A stretch of DNA of 6,588 nucleotides, taken from positions 1-6,588 of the forward strand of contig DAJW01000123.1 in NCBI GenBank assembly GCA_002496485.1. The letters run 5' to 3'. Positions 1 through 6,307 of this stretch are shown here, piece after piece. Numbering within the stretch: position 1 is the stretch's first letter; every line of letters begins with the position of its first letter. Both the position numbers and the translations under genes were made by a program. Below the pieces are notes generated by a model, which saw nothing but the letters and a program-made list of their open reading frames with translations, had not been told where the DNA came from and made no database searches. This DNA is from Euryarchaeota archaeon UBA36. Lineage in GTDB: Archaea > Thermoplasmatota > Poseidoniia > Poseidoniales > Thalassarchaeaceae.

Positions 1-2382
1 AGGAATTTTGATATTTAGGCTAATACCTTGTTCATCAGATACTACAGAATCATCCAAATCATCTAATCCCAATAGAGTAGTTTCTATCGAGAAACCCGAA
101 AAATCAATGTTTCCACAAGATGAACAATCCGTCCCCGATCCTAAATTGGAGGCCTGATCCCTAATCAAACTCGTGATATCGGTTCCAAAACTAGAAACAA
201 AAGACTCTAGACCATCGGGACTGAAGGTTAATGTTTGTAGACAGTAGTTCTTTGATTCACATCCAGGTAAATCAAATGATTGAGTCAGTGGAGTTTCACT
301 ACGCCCACTAATATCTAAAATCAACCTTAGTAAATCAGAAGGCAAAACTTCTAAAGTTATATTTGTACTTCCATCACCAATCGACGAGAACATGGTTTCT
401 GGAACCTTGATTCTATGGATGTCCATGCTCAAATTTAGCTCAAATTCTACTGAAATCCCCTTAGATAATTCATCTATAGAAAAATCTGTTATATCTAAAT
501 CCAAAAAAGTGTTAATGCACGATTGCATTGTAGATGTACAGAATACATCCTCACTCAAATCATTACACACTTCCACATTATCCGAACACAACGCATGGTC
601 CCATTCGAAATTTTCTGATCCAGTAAGACTAATATCTCCGACATGAGCTCCTGACATTTTATACTCTAGAATCATACTAGATTGACCATCTTTCGTACTA
701 TATCCAGATGGTAGCTTAATTTCAAATCCTAAATCGGCTTCTAAACCCGAAGGCAACATGTCACCAAGAAAACTTTCAACATCCAGCATCGTTGAAATCT
801 CTACACCCGAATTCAGCAAGTCACGTAAATCATCCCCAGAAACGCCATCCAAAAATCCAGCATTCTCGCCTAGATTTCCACCCAATAGCTCTGCTAACTT
901 GAATGGGAAGGTATGACTGGTAGACCTCAGATATACTGGATAACTATCATCCATAGCTATTGCACCCTCTGTACAGTAATTTTTCGTAACTAAACATGGA
1001 GAAGTATGAGTATAATTCAATCCCCCACCGATTAGTGGTGGCAAAGCAACAGAAGTCCACTGAAAAGAACCCATACTAATCGATAGAGCCGAATTAGATG
1101 ATGCTAATGCATCTGCCACTCCACTAATTGGCATGGAATTAGCCAAACTATCAAGATCCAATAGCCCGGTATGGTAGGCCATTCTAATGCCATCTGAAGT
1201 AATTACTGGGATATCTGCAATTGATGAATCTAGTAGCTCAATACCCCAATCATTGATTGTCTTACGTTGAATTTGATAAATCCCAGCTATTACTTCAATA
1301 GATGCAGCATTTTCATCTGTCATATCTAGGATAACATCCAAATCAATACTTCTAGCACTGGAATCTATGTTTACTGTTTTAGTAAAATCAGTTTCTCTGT
1401 AAGCCATCGTCATTCCTAAATTACCATTTATAGAATCGCTACTAGATGTAGCTCCAAGATTATCAACAACCCATAATCCCGAGTGATAAATCGGTGTTGC
1501 ATCAGAATGTTCTACTCTTCCAGCATAAGTCCCACTAACCTCTTCCAATGTAGCGTAACTAGGTGGTTGTATCGCATAAGTCCCTTTGAAACCCGCCTCT
1601 GCTTGAACAGAGAAATCCGAATCTATTTTTGCCCCCATTACTAACAATCCCTCATATGCATCGTCTAAATTTTGAGCAGGAACACCAGTAATACCAAATT
1701 TAGAAACTGGAATGGAAATTGTAACACTAGTTTTAATGCAAATAGGTGGCTCAAATGCATTACCATCGGTATTATCGTTCACATCAATGGAACACTCGAC
1801 AGTGGTAGATCCACCAAAATTATCAGGTAGTATAATTTCATCTGTCCAATCAGTAGTTGGTACAGTGGCAGACCCCCATGAACTCAATAGTGAAGATACA
1901 CTATTGTCTATTTCTTCTAATAAAGTCTCTTGGATAGTTTTTGAATTCACGTCATTAGGGTCAGTTTTATTATCAAAAGATGACCTAAGCACATCAGCCG
2001 GTAATCCATCATTAATACCTATATTATCAAGCTCTAGAGCAGATTTTACAGGTTCTTCACTAAAGAAATCACCCAATGCACTTTTGTCCCACTCTCGTAT
2101 TGCCCAAGATGCCTCGAACTGCATAGTTGTCGCACTAGTCATATTGAAGAAATACATCCCTTCGACCCAAGCGGGACTATTGGTTTGATCATCAGCGTTA
2201 CTCCTATCGTCACAATTACCCCCTAAGCCAAAAGTCACATCACTACATAGTGTCATTGCGTCCAATCCGTCATTTGCAGATACAGTTGGAAAACCGACAT
2301 GAATTAACAATATAATCATCATAATCAATGAAATTTTCGGCCGAGCTAAATTTACAGTTTCATTAGCGTGCCGCTGAACCAT
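1..2382 (-). CDS. Large secreted protein of unknown function (C-terminus outside window)
   Basis: I read an uninterrupted minus-strand frame of 794 codons from an ATG at 2382 to the window edge, so the C-terminus is missing. The N-terminus is a classic Sec signal peptide: a basic segment to RPK (residues 14-16), a hydrophobic core ISLIMMIILLIHVGF (17-31), and a likely signal peptidase site after PTVSA (32-36). ATGs at residues 21-22 lie inside the hydrophobic core, so the 2382 start is preferred. The mature part is Ser/Thr/Asp/Asn-rich, looks largely beta-structured, and has no further obvious membrane segment. It contains 14 cysteines falling into seven close pairs, two copies of a C-x(5-6)-C motif ending KNYC, and five mature-part N-x-S/T sequons (N80, N138, N456, N650, N674), so surface glycosylation is possible. 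I recognise no catalytic motif or named domain. It lies 67 bp downstream of a two-TM protein gene on the same strand. Secretion is well supported; function is unknown. Confidence 0.85.
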   Translation of the reverse strand, partial: MVQRHANETVNLARPKISLIMMIILLIHVGFPTVSANDGLDAMTLCSDVTFGLGGNCDDRSNADDQTNSPAWVEGMYFFNMTSATTMQFEASWAIREWDKSALGDFFSEEPVKSALELDNIGINDGLPADVLRSSFDNKTDPNDVNSKTIQETLLEEIDNSVSSLLSSWGSATVPTTDWTDEIILPDNFGGSTTVECSIDVNDNTDGNAFEPPICIKTSVTISIPVSKFGITGVPAQNLDDAYEGLLVMGAKIDSDFSVQAEAGFKGTYAIQPPSYATLEEVSGTYAGRVEHSDATPIYHSGLWVVDNLGATSSSDSINGNLGMTMAYRETDFTKTVNIDSSARSIDLDVILDMTDENAASIEVIAGIYQIQRKTINDWGIELLDSSIADIPVITSDGIRMAYHTGLLDLDSLANSMPISGVADALASSNSALSISMGSFQWTSVALPPLIGGGLNYTHTSPCLVTKNYCTEGAIAMDDSYPVYLRSTSHTFPFKLAELLGGNLGENAGFLDGVSGDDLRDLLNSGVEISTMLDVESFLGDMLPSGLEADLGFEIKLPSGYSTKDGQSSMILEYKMSGAHVGDISLTGSENFEWDHALCSDNVEVCNDLSEDVFCTSTMQSCINTFLDLDITDFSIDELSKGISVEFELNLSMDIHRIKVPETMFSSIGDGSTNITLEVLPSDLLRLILDISGRSETPLTQSFDLPGCESKNYCLQTLTFSPDGLESFVSSFGTDITSLIRDQASNLGSGTDCSSCGNIDFSGFSIETTLLGLDDLDDSVVSDEQGISLNIKIP

Positions 2383-2387
2383 TGGTT

Positions 2388-2406
2388 AATGACTCTACGA
2401 GTCATT
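2388..2406 (-). repeat. Perfect 8-bp inverted repeat just before the secreted-protein start
   Basis: On the minus strand AATGACTC and GAGTCATT flank a GTA spacer, giving 19 bp with two perfect 8-bp arms. The last base lies five bases before the ATG at 2382, where a ribosome-binding site would sit; no Shine-Dalgarno motif is present. It could be a dyad operator near the transcription start, or a hairpin in a short 5' leader. It is not followed by a T-run, so it does not look like an intrinsic terminator. The symmetry is directly visible; the role is inferred. Confidence 0.6.
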
Positions 2407-2420
2407 GTTATAGGATTCGG

Positions 2421-2440
2421 TAAAAATATCAAAAAATATA
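2421..2440 (-). promoter_or_regulatory. Candidate archaeal TATA region for the secreted-protein gene
   Basis: Read on the minus strand this is TATATTTTTTGATATTTTTA, the only strongly AT-rich tract in the 67-bp gap after the two-TM gene. With the usual archaeal spacing of about 26 bases from TATA centre to start, transcription would begin at about 2400-2410, inside or just before the inverted repeat. The secreted-protein gene could therefore have its own short-leader promoter even if it is also read through from upstream. Exact box and start site cannot be fixed by eye. Confidence 0.35.
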
Positions 2441-2449
2441 GTTTCCAAC

Positions 2450-3268
2450 CTAACTTTCTTCATCAGGTGCTTCATACCAATTAACATTATCAACACCATT
2501 TTCTTGTGAGGGGCTATTATCCGCTTCCATATTATCTAAAGTATCTGAGTTAACAGAATTTTCTATTTCGTCAGATGTTGAAAGATTTTCATTTACTGCA
2601 TCATATTCTCCAGCATTTATAGATGAAATGACTCTACCTTCCTCATCAAAAATTAATTTTGTAGTGCTAGTACTTTTATTATCTTCTAACGTAAAGGCGA
2701 AAATTATGCCCAAAATAAGAATAAACAGTCCGCAACATATGCCCCCGCCACCAAGACAGATTCCACCAATACCCCTGAAAATTCCTCCTATAGCTTCCTC
2801 ATCATCCCATACTTGTACAGAAACACTAGAAGTAAAAGAGAATGACCCCTCATAACAACCAGCACACGCCCTTCCAATCTTTAATTTTCCAGGTGTATTA
2901 TAATTAACATTTTCAGGGTGAGCTTCACACTCATCGTAAAAAAATACTCCATAATCTACTATCTCAAAGTAAAAACTAGGGTCTCCTGTTGTTGATTGAG
3001 GGGGGTCAATAATTTCAATACTAACACCCTCACAATGATCCCATTGCCCATCATCATTTTCATCCACATAACGGGCACCATCAACGTAAAAGGAAAAACC
3101 AAGATGACCATCATTATCTGAATCTTCCACCTCTACGCTACCCGAAGTTGTATTTTCATAAATCGGCTTAATTTCGGCAAAACTACTTGATCCAAAAATA
3201 AATCCCACAACACCGATTATAGTTACCAGTGCTCCAACTCCAAAAGTTACTTTAGCAGCAGTATTCAT
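2450..3268 (-). CDS. Two-TM envelope protein with Asp-rich, Cys-containing extracellular domain
   Basis: The 272-residue protein has an N-terminal hydrophobic segment (about 7-27) that looks like a membrane anchor or uncleaved signal. An exported-looking domain (about 30-158) follows, then a second Gly-rich membrane segment (about 160-193), and a very acidic, low-complexity tail (195-272) ending near WYEAPDEES. The exported domain contains DSDNDG (49-54) and DENDDG (69-74), resembling the Asp/Asn-rich calcium loops of EF-hand-like or thrombospondin type-3 repeats. It also has four cysteines (C79, C113, C135, C138), the last two in GRACAGCYEG (132-141), enough for two disulfides. Three more cysteines (C171, C178, C179) lie in the Gly-rich second membrane segment. 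The layout and GRACAGCYEG resemble hypothetical proteins I associate with Marine Group II archaea; this is recollection, not a search result. It lies 38 bp after the DDAH-like gene and just before the secreted-protein gene. Topology is well supported, calcium binding is a guess, and function is unknown. Confidence 0.85.
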   Translation of the reverse strand: MNTAAKVTFGVGALVTIIGVVGFIFGSSSFAEIKPIYENTTSGSVEVEDSDNDGHLGFSFYVDGARYVDENDDGQWDHCEGVSIEIIDPPQSTTGDPSFYFEIVDYGVFFYDECEAHPENVNYNTPGKLKIGRACAGCYEGSFSFTSSVSVQVWDDEEAIGGIFRGIGGICLGGGGICCGLFILILGIIFAFTLEDNKSTSTTKLIFDEEGRVISSINAGEYDAVNENLSTSDEIENSVNSDTLDNMEADNSPSQENGVDNVNWYEAPDEES

Positions 3269-3290
3269 TACAATTCCTAATAGCGTTTTG

Positions 3291-3301
3291 ATATAATATT
3301 A
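3291..3301 (-). promoter_or_regulatory. Candidate TATA box of the two-TM protein gene
   Basis: The minus strand reads TAATATTATAT, centred about 28 bases before the ATG at 3268. Archaeal TATA boxes sit about 26 bases before the transcription start, so the mRNA would begin one or two bases before the ATG, that is, leaderless. This agrees with the lack of a Shine-Dalgarno motif. The box lies in the 38-bp gap after the DDAH-like gene, suggesting the two-TM gene need not depend on read-through. Confidence 0.5.
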
Positions 3302-3306
3302 GCTGC

Positions 3307-4098
3307 TTAACCTATGAAAACTGATAGGCATGTTAAACTTGCATCAACTTCTCTGAATTCTTCCATTTCAACACATGTAATTGAAAATCCGGACTCCTGC
3401 AATAATTCTCTAGTTTTTGCATACCCATCAGCAATGATAATTTTATCTCCGTAACCGATTGTATTAGCAGCATATCCTTCATCATTAGGAATCCAAATCA
3501 CCTCTTCTGCAAACTTAAAATCCTCAGGTCTAAAATGACCTTCAGCTGCAATTATCGTTCCGGGTCTGGGACTGGAAAAAACAGTCGTAAGGTGCAAAGT
3601 AGTTTCAGGTACTTTAAAAATACGCGCACCAAAATCTGCTTTTTTGGCCTCAGAGGATAGAAATTCCGCTCCAGCCTTATTGGTTCTTGTAGAAATTCCT
3701 ATTAGAAATTCATCATCATAATAAATTACATCCCCACCATCCAATGTTGCACCTTTCCCCATCCTTTCTATCTCAAAATGGTCTTCTAAATATTCAGCAA
3801 CAGAATTCTGTTCACCATCTCTTGATGGATGTCCTAAGTTAGGGATTAATGCCTTATCATCAATTATTATTGCTGTATCCTCTGTAAAGCTACAATCAGG
3901 AAATTCTTCCAATGCCGGAAGCGTAACTACTTCTGAGCCATGAGCCCTCAATGCGGTAAAATACGCTTGTTGAGCCCCTCTAGCAGCTTTCAAATCAGGT
4001 TTTCTAGTATGAAAAAAACTAGATACTGCATCAATAAACCTTGGAGACACATCTCTTGTCAATGCTCGTCCACGCTTCCTATCATATGTACCCGGCAC
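3307..4098 (-). CDS. Dimethylarginine dimethylaminohydrolase-like enzyme (DDAH family)
   Basis: This 263-residue protein belongs to the guanidino-group-modifying superfamily with the pentein fold. DDAH enzymes hydrolyse N-omega-methylated arginines to citrulline and (di)methylamine. The family's hallmarks appear in order: FPDCSFTEDTA (66-76, matching PDCxFxED of animal DDAH), HPSRDGE (90-96), ATLDGGDVI (117-125), STRTN (136-140), TTLHLTTVFS (166-175) with the catalytic His at H169, NDEGYAANTI (205-214), and C-terminal VDASLTCLSVFIG with the catalytic Cys at C257. Substrate-contact and catalytic residues known from mammalian DDAH thus all have counterparts (D68, E73, D74, R93, R138, H169, C257). 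Length is typical. The start is a GTG at 4098: upstream in frame there is no ATG before a stop, and the next internal Met (113) would delete core motifs. No Shine-Dalgarno motif is seen. The protein has no signal peptide and is probably cytosolic. A deiminase acting on free arginine or a related guanidino compound is the main alternative. Confidence 0.88.
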   Translation of the reverse strand: MPGTYDRKRGRALTRDVSPRFIDAVSSFFHTRKPDLKAARGAQQAYFTALRAHGSEVVTLPALEEFPDCSFTEDTAIIIDDKALIPNLGHPSRDGEQNSVAEYLEDHFEIERMGKGATLDGGDVIYYDDEFLIGISTRTNKAGAEFLSSEAKKADFGARIFKVPETTLHLTTVFSSPRPGTIIAAEGHFRPEDFKFAEEVIWIPNDEGYAANTIGYGDKIIIADGYAKTRELLQESGFSITCVEMEEFREVDASLTCLSVFIG

Positions 4099-4209
4099 GA
4101 GCTTCGGCCCGACTAACCATTCATAACTATTGGCAGAAAAAAAATATCAACCTCAAAAATTTAAAATTTAATTTTCGATGACTGAAATTATAATCATAAA
4201 CACGTTCCA
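4099..4209. promoter_or_regulatory. Divergent AT-rich promoter spacer between the DDAH-like and GNAT genes
   Basis: This 111-bp gap separates two divergently read genes and must hold both promoters. The core, about 4159-4175, is AAATTTAAAATTTAATT-like and nearly pure A/T, usable as TATA on either strand. A second AT tract, AAATTATAAT at 4186-4195, is centred about 20 bases before the GNAT ATG at 4210 and about 26 before an in-frame ATG at 4216. The DDAH-proximal part is more G/C-rich. I see no gene or strong inverted repeat here. Confidence 0.45.
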
Positions 4210-4620
4210 ATGGCCATGTTTATAGTTGAAGAAAACGCTCCTTCCCCCAAAGAATTTCTTTCCTTAAGAAAATCTGCCGGCATGGGAGCCAGATCATTAG
4301 AGGGGGCAAAAAAAGGACTTGGGAACGAATTATATGCAGTTAAACTACTCGAATACTCAACTAAAAAAATTGTAGGAATGGGCAGAGTAGTAGGTGATGG
4401 TGGGACCGTATATCACATATGTGATATGGTAATACACCCCGAGTGGCAAAGACATGGAGGGGGAACCATAATCATGAATTTAATAATGAAATATATTTCA
4501 AATCAAAATACTCCAGATGCATATGTTAATTTGATGGCAGACATAGAGGGATTCTACGAAAAATGGGATTTTGTTAAAACATCTCCTACCTCAGAGGGAA
4601 TGTATCTCAAATCAAAATAA
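4210..4620 (+). CDS. GNAT-family N-acetyltransferase
   Basis: This 136-residue protein fits a minimal single-domain GNAT, which transfers an acetyl group from acetyl-CoA to an amine. The central strand YHICDMVIHPEWQ (68-80) leads into QRHGGG (80-85), the Q/R-x-x-G-x-G/A pyrophosphate-binding loop of motif A. The helix TIIMNLIMKYI (86-96) follows. The later segment VNLMADIEGFYEKWDF (106-121) is the usual motif B, with the Phe-Tyr-x-x-x-x-Phe pattern around the acetyl-CoA site. The N-terminal FLSLRKSAGMG fits the alpha1 substrate region. Substrate cannot be told from sequence. ATGs occur at residues 1 and 3 (4210 and 4216); the candidate TATA spacing fits a leaderless start at 4216 slightly better, so the true protein may begin MFIVEEN. 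Its stop codon is six bases from the stop of the opposing LON-domain gene, so the two transcripts probably overlap at their 3' ends. Confidence 0.85.
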   Translation: MAMFIVEENAPSPKEFLSLRKSAGMGARSLEGAKKGLGNELYAVKLLEYSTKKIVGMGRVVGDGGTVYHICDMVIHPEWQRHGGGTIIMNLIMKYISNQNTPDAYVNLMADIEGFYEKWDFVKTSPTSEGMYLKSK

Positions 4621-4626
4621 CAAAAA

Positions 4627-5349
4627 TTACTGCTCTTCAGAAGAAATTATTGATAATAAATCGGTTGCTGCCTCTATACTCACCTGCATTAATTCTGTTG
4701 TTGTATTTGATGCTAACATCTGTTGCTGAACAGTAACTGAATGAGAGAGTCCAGTAGCTACCTTCCATAGAAAAACTTCTTCTTCTGTTGGCGAGTAATC
4801 TACACCCGAATCAAGAAAATCCAAAGTTTGACCACGATACATACAACTGACCATAATCAAATTACTGATTGGATAGAGGAAATCGATAAATGAATCAAAT
4901 TCTTCAGAATCATGATTATGAATAATCGGCAACAATTCTTCCGCCTCGCAACTAATGTATAATTTGCCTTCCCAACCTCTTTGTTCCGCTCTCAACAATA
5001 ACTCATCCACAGTTGGAAAATGCTCTCCAACAATATTATTTTCTAGAACTGGCTGAATTACATCATTCACTATAAATCGATTACCTGATGAAACTGATAT
5101 TATTAGATTTGAACCTGATTCTTCATATTCCTCTATATTTGCAATTACACCGTATTTCGAGGGCTGTGACCATCCACCTATATCTTCTTTCATGGGATCT
5201 ATACTGATGTAACCGAATGGCAACCTATTGAGTATACAATCATCCATCATTTGTTTGTACCTAGGCTCAAATACTCTCAGAGTAGTGGTTGACAGCGGCA
5301 TAAAATCCGGACCTAGAATGAATAGCGGAAGTCCCGACACCTTAGTCAT
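4627..5349 (-). CDS. Stand-alone LON substrate-binding domain protein
   Basis: The 240-residue protein matches the N-terminal LON domain of bacterial Lon proteases and of cereblon-like proteins, without any AAA+ ATPase or protease part. Visible hallmarks are LPLFILGPDFMPLSTTTL (7-24) and VFEPRYKQMMDDCI (26-39), the LPLHIFEPRY-type signature. GYISID (46-51) and YGVIANIEEYEESG (66-79) follow, then the SVSSGNRFIV strand pair (85-94) matching Lon's G-x-x-Rf-x-V pattern. The C-terminal part (about 190-240, LWKVATGLSHSVTVQQQMLAS and on) fits the helical bundle that closes the Lon N-domain, where the QxLL segment is common. Length equals one complete domain, so it is not a truncated Lon. In Lon this domain recognises substrates; free-standing versions are widespread in bacteria but their role is not established. 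It has no signal peptide. It lies alone, divergent from proC and convergent with the GNAT gene, so neighbours give no functional clue. Confidence 0.85.
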   Translation of the reverse strand: MTKVSGLPLFILGPDFMPLSTTTLRVFEPRYKQMMDDCILNRLPFGYISIDPMKEDIGGWSQPSKYGVIANIEEYEESGSNLIISVSSGNRFIVNDVIQPVLENNIVGEHFPTVDELLLRAEQRGWEGKLYISCEAEELLPIIHNHDSEEFDSFIDFLYPISNLIMVSCMYRGQTLDFLDSGVDYSPTEEEVFLWKVATGLSHSVTVQQQMLASNTTTELMQVSIEAATDLLSIISSEEQ

Positions 5350-5485
5350 GACTATCGAGAAAAACTATTCAACTTAAGCGCCGCTGTTGGATAATCTGAA
5401 ATATTAACTCACAATTTGAAAATTATTTACCATTTTCATCATTTTTATTATAGAATTAAATAAAATAAATTATTTTACTCTTAAT
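5350..5485. promoter_or_regulatory. Divergent AT-rich spacer between the LON-domain gene and proC
   Basis: This 136-bp gap must hold promoters for both neighbours. Near proC, about 5452-5475 is an almost pure A/T tract (TAGAATTAAATAAAATAAATT-like) lying 10-35 bases before the ATG at 5486, where the TATA box of a leaderless gene would be. Toward the LON-domain gene, the minus strand reads GTTAATATTTC around 5396-5409, a weaker TATA candidate implying a leader of roughly 25 bases. No Shine-Dalgarno motif precedes either start. I see no gene, strong dyad or repeat here. Confidence 0.45.
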
Positions 5486-6307
5486 ATGAACAACAGTGAT
5501 AACTTTTCAGTAACGGTAATTGGTGTTGGCAACATGGGCTCAGCAATAGTTAGAGGAATGATTCTACGCGGAGAATTTACAAAGGAACATATTATTATTT
5601 GCGATTTGGATGAAAAGAAAGTAGAAAAACTGGTAGTTGATTTAGGAGTAAAATATGCCAGCAGTGCTAGAAAAGCTGTAGAAAAATCCGATTTTTTAAT
5701 ATTAGCCGCAAAACCTCAATCATTTCCCGGACTATTGTCTGAGATATCCCAGTTTGTCAATACCAATCAAACTATAATGAGTATTGCTGCAGGAGTAACT
5801 ACCGCTTCAATAGAAGAAACAATAGGCAAACAAGTACCAGTAATTCGAGTTATGCCGAATCTTCCCGCGCTAATCGGAAAAGGAATCAGCGTCTATTGTC
5901 GTGGATCTTACAGTACTGACAAAGATATAAATCGAGCAAAAGCAGTTTTACTATCAGTCGGTAAAATTATTGAGGCCCCAGAGTCTTTGTTGGACCCGGT
6001 AACTGCATTAAGTGGTACAGGTCCAGCATATATCTTCCATACTATGGAAGCAATGATTCAAAGCGGAATAGAAATGGGAATTGACAGAGAGATAGCAGTG
6101 GACTTAGTTCTACAAACTGTCTTAGGATCGGCTGAACTTGCAATGAAATCCAAACGAAATATCAGTTCGTTGAGAGAGGATGTAACATCTAAAGGAGGTA
6201 CTACAGAAGCCGCAATATCATATCTCACGAAAAAAAAATATTTTGAAACAGTAATTAATGCAATACTAGAAGCGAAAAATCGCTCCAAGGAATTGGGTGA
6301 GGGTTAA
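5486..6307 (+). CDS. proC: Pyrroline-5-carboxylate reductase
   Basis: This 273-residue enzyme reduces 1-pyrroline-5-carboxylate to L-proline with NAD(P)H, the last step of proline synthesis, in the cytosol. The N-terminal Rossmann fold has GVGNMGSAIVRG (13-24), the GxGxMG dinucleotide loop, then ICDLDEKK (38-45) after the second strand, LAAKPQ (73-78) and MSIAAGV (98-104). VIRVMPNLPALIGKG (119-133) closes the cofactor domain. The C-terminal dimerisation and substrate domain has SGTGPAYIF (176-184) and the P5CR family signature LREDVTSKGGTTEAA (229-243). Length is normal for ProC and no key motif is missing. An acidic residue (D40) after the second strand may influence NADH versus NADPH preference; this is inference. 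A run of nine A (6230-6238) encodes Lys-Lys-Lys and is a possible sequencing or slippage spot, but the frame is intact. The next gene starts within the stop codon (TAATG), so the two are co-transcribed. No Shine-Dalgarno motif is seen. Confidence 0.95.
   Translation: MNNSDNFSVTVIGVGNMGSAIVRGMILRGEFTKEHIIICDLDEKKVEKLVVDLGVKYASSARKAVEKSDFLILAAKPQSFPGLLSEISQFVNTNQTIMSIAAGVTTASIEETIGKQVPVIRVMPNLPALIGKGISVYCRGSYSTDKDINRAKAVLLSVGKIIEAPESLLDPVTALSGTGPAYIFHTMEAMIQSGIEMGIDREIAVDLVLQTVLGSAELAMKSKRNISSLREDVTSKGGTTEAAISYLTKKKYFETVINAILEAKNRSKELGEG

Noticed and set aside
1712..2188. 158-codon plus-strand open frame inside the secreted-protein gene, plus a shorter one at 392-646
   Set aside because: Both lie antisense to a continuous 794-codon frame with a signal peptide; their translations are Ser-rich with no domain character, as expected of shadows of the real gene.
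2365..2375. AGCG-N3-CGCT dyad near the secreted-protein start, similar to AGCGCCGCT at about 5377-5385
   Set aside because: Only four-base arms, different spacers, and one copy is inside coding sequence; compatible with chance.
2352..2405. Minus-strand 17-codon frame starting with the ATG in the inverted repeat and ending inside the signal-peptide coding region, a possible overlapping leader peptide
   Set aside because: Out of frame with the secreted protein, very short, and its ATG arises from the palindrome itself; no evidence of translation.
2388..2406. Inverted repeat read as a transcription terminator for the two-TM gene
   Set aside because: Arms are not G/C-rich and no T-run follows on the minus strand; archaeal terminators are usually simple T-runs without hairpins.
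2628..2855. 75-codon plus-strand open frame antisense to the two-TM protein
   Set aside because: It is the reverse of the Gly-rich membrane segment, giving a Pro-rich low-complexity translation; no independent support.
6230..6238. Nine-A run in proC as a programmed frameshift
   Set aside because: The frame is intact through the run and ends at the expected family length directly at the next gene's start.
6058..6288. 76-codon minus-strand open frame inside proC
   Set aside because: It is antisense to the highly conserved P5CR substrate domain and shows no recognisable motif.
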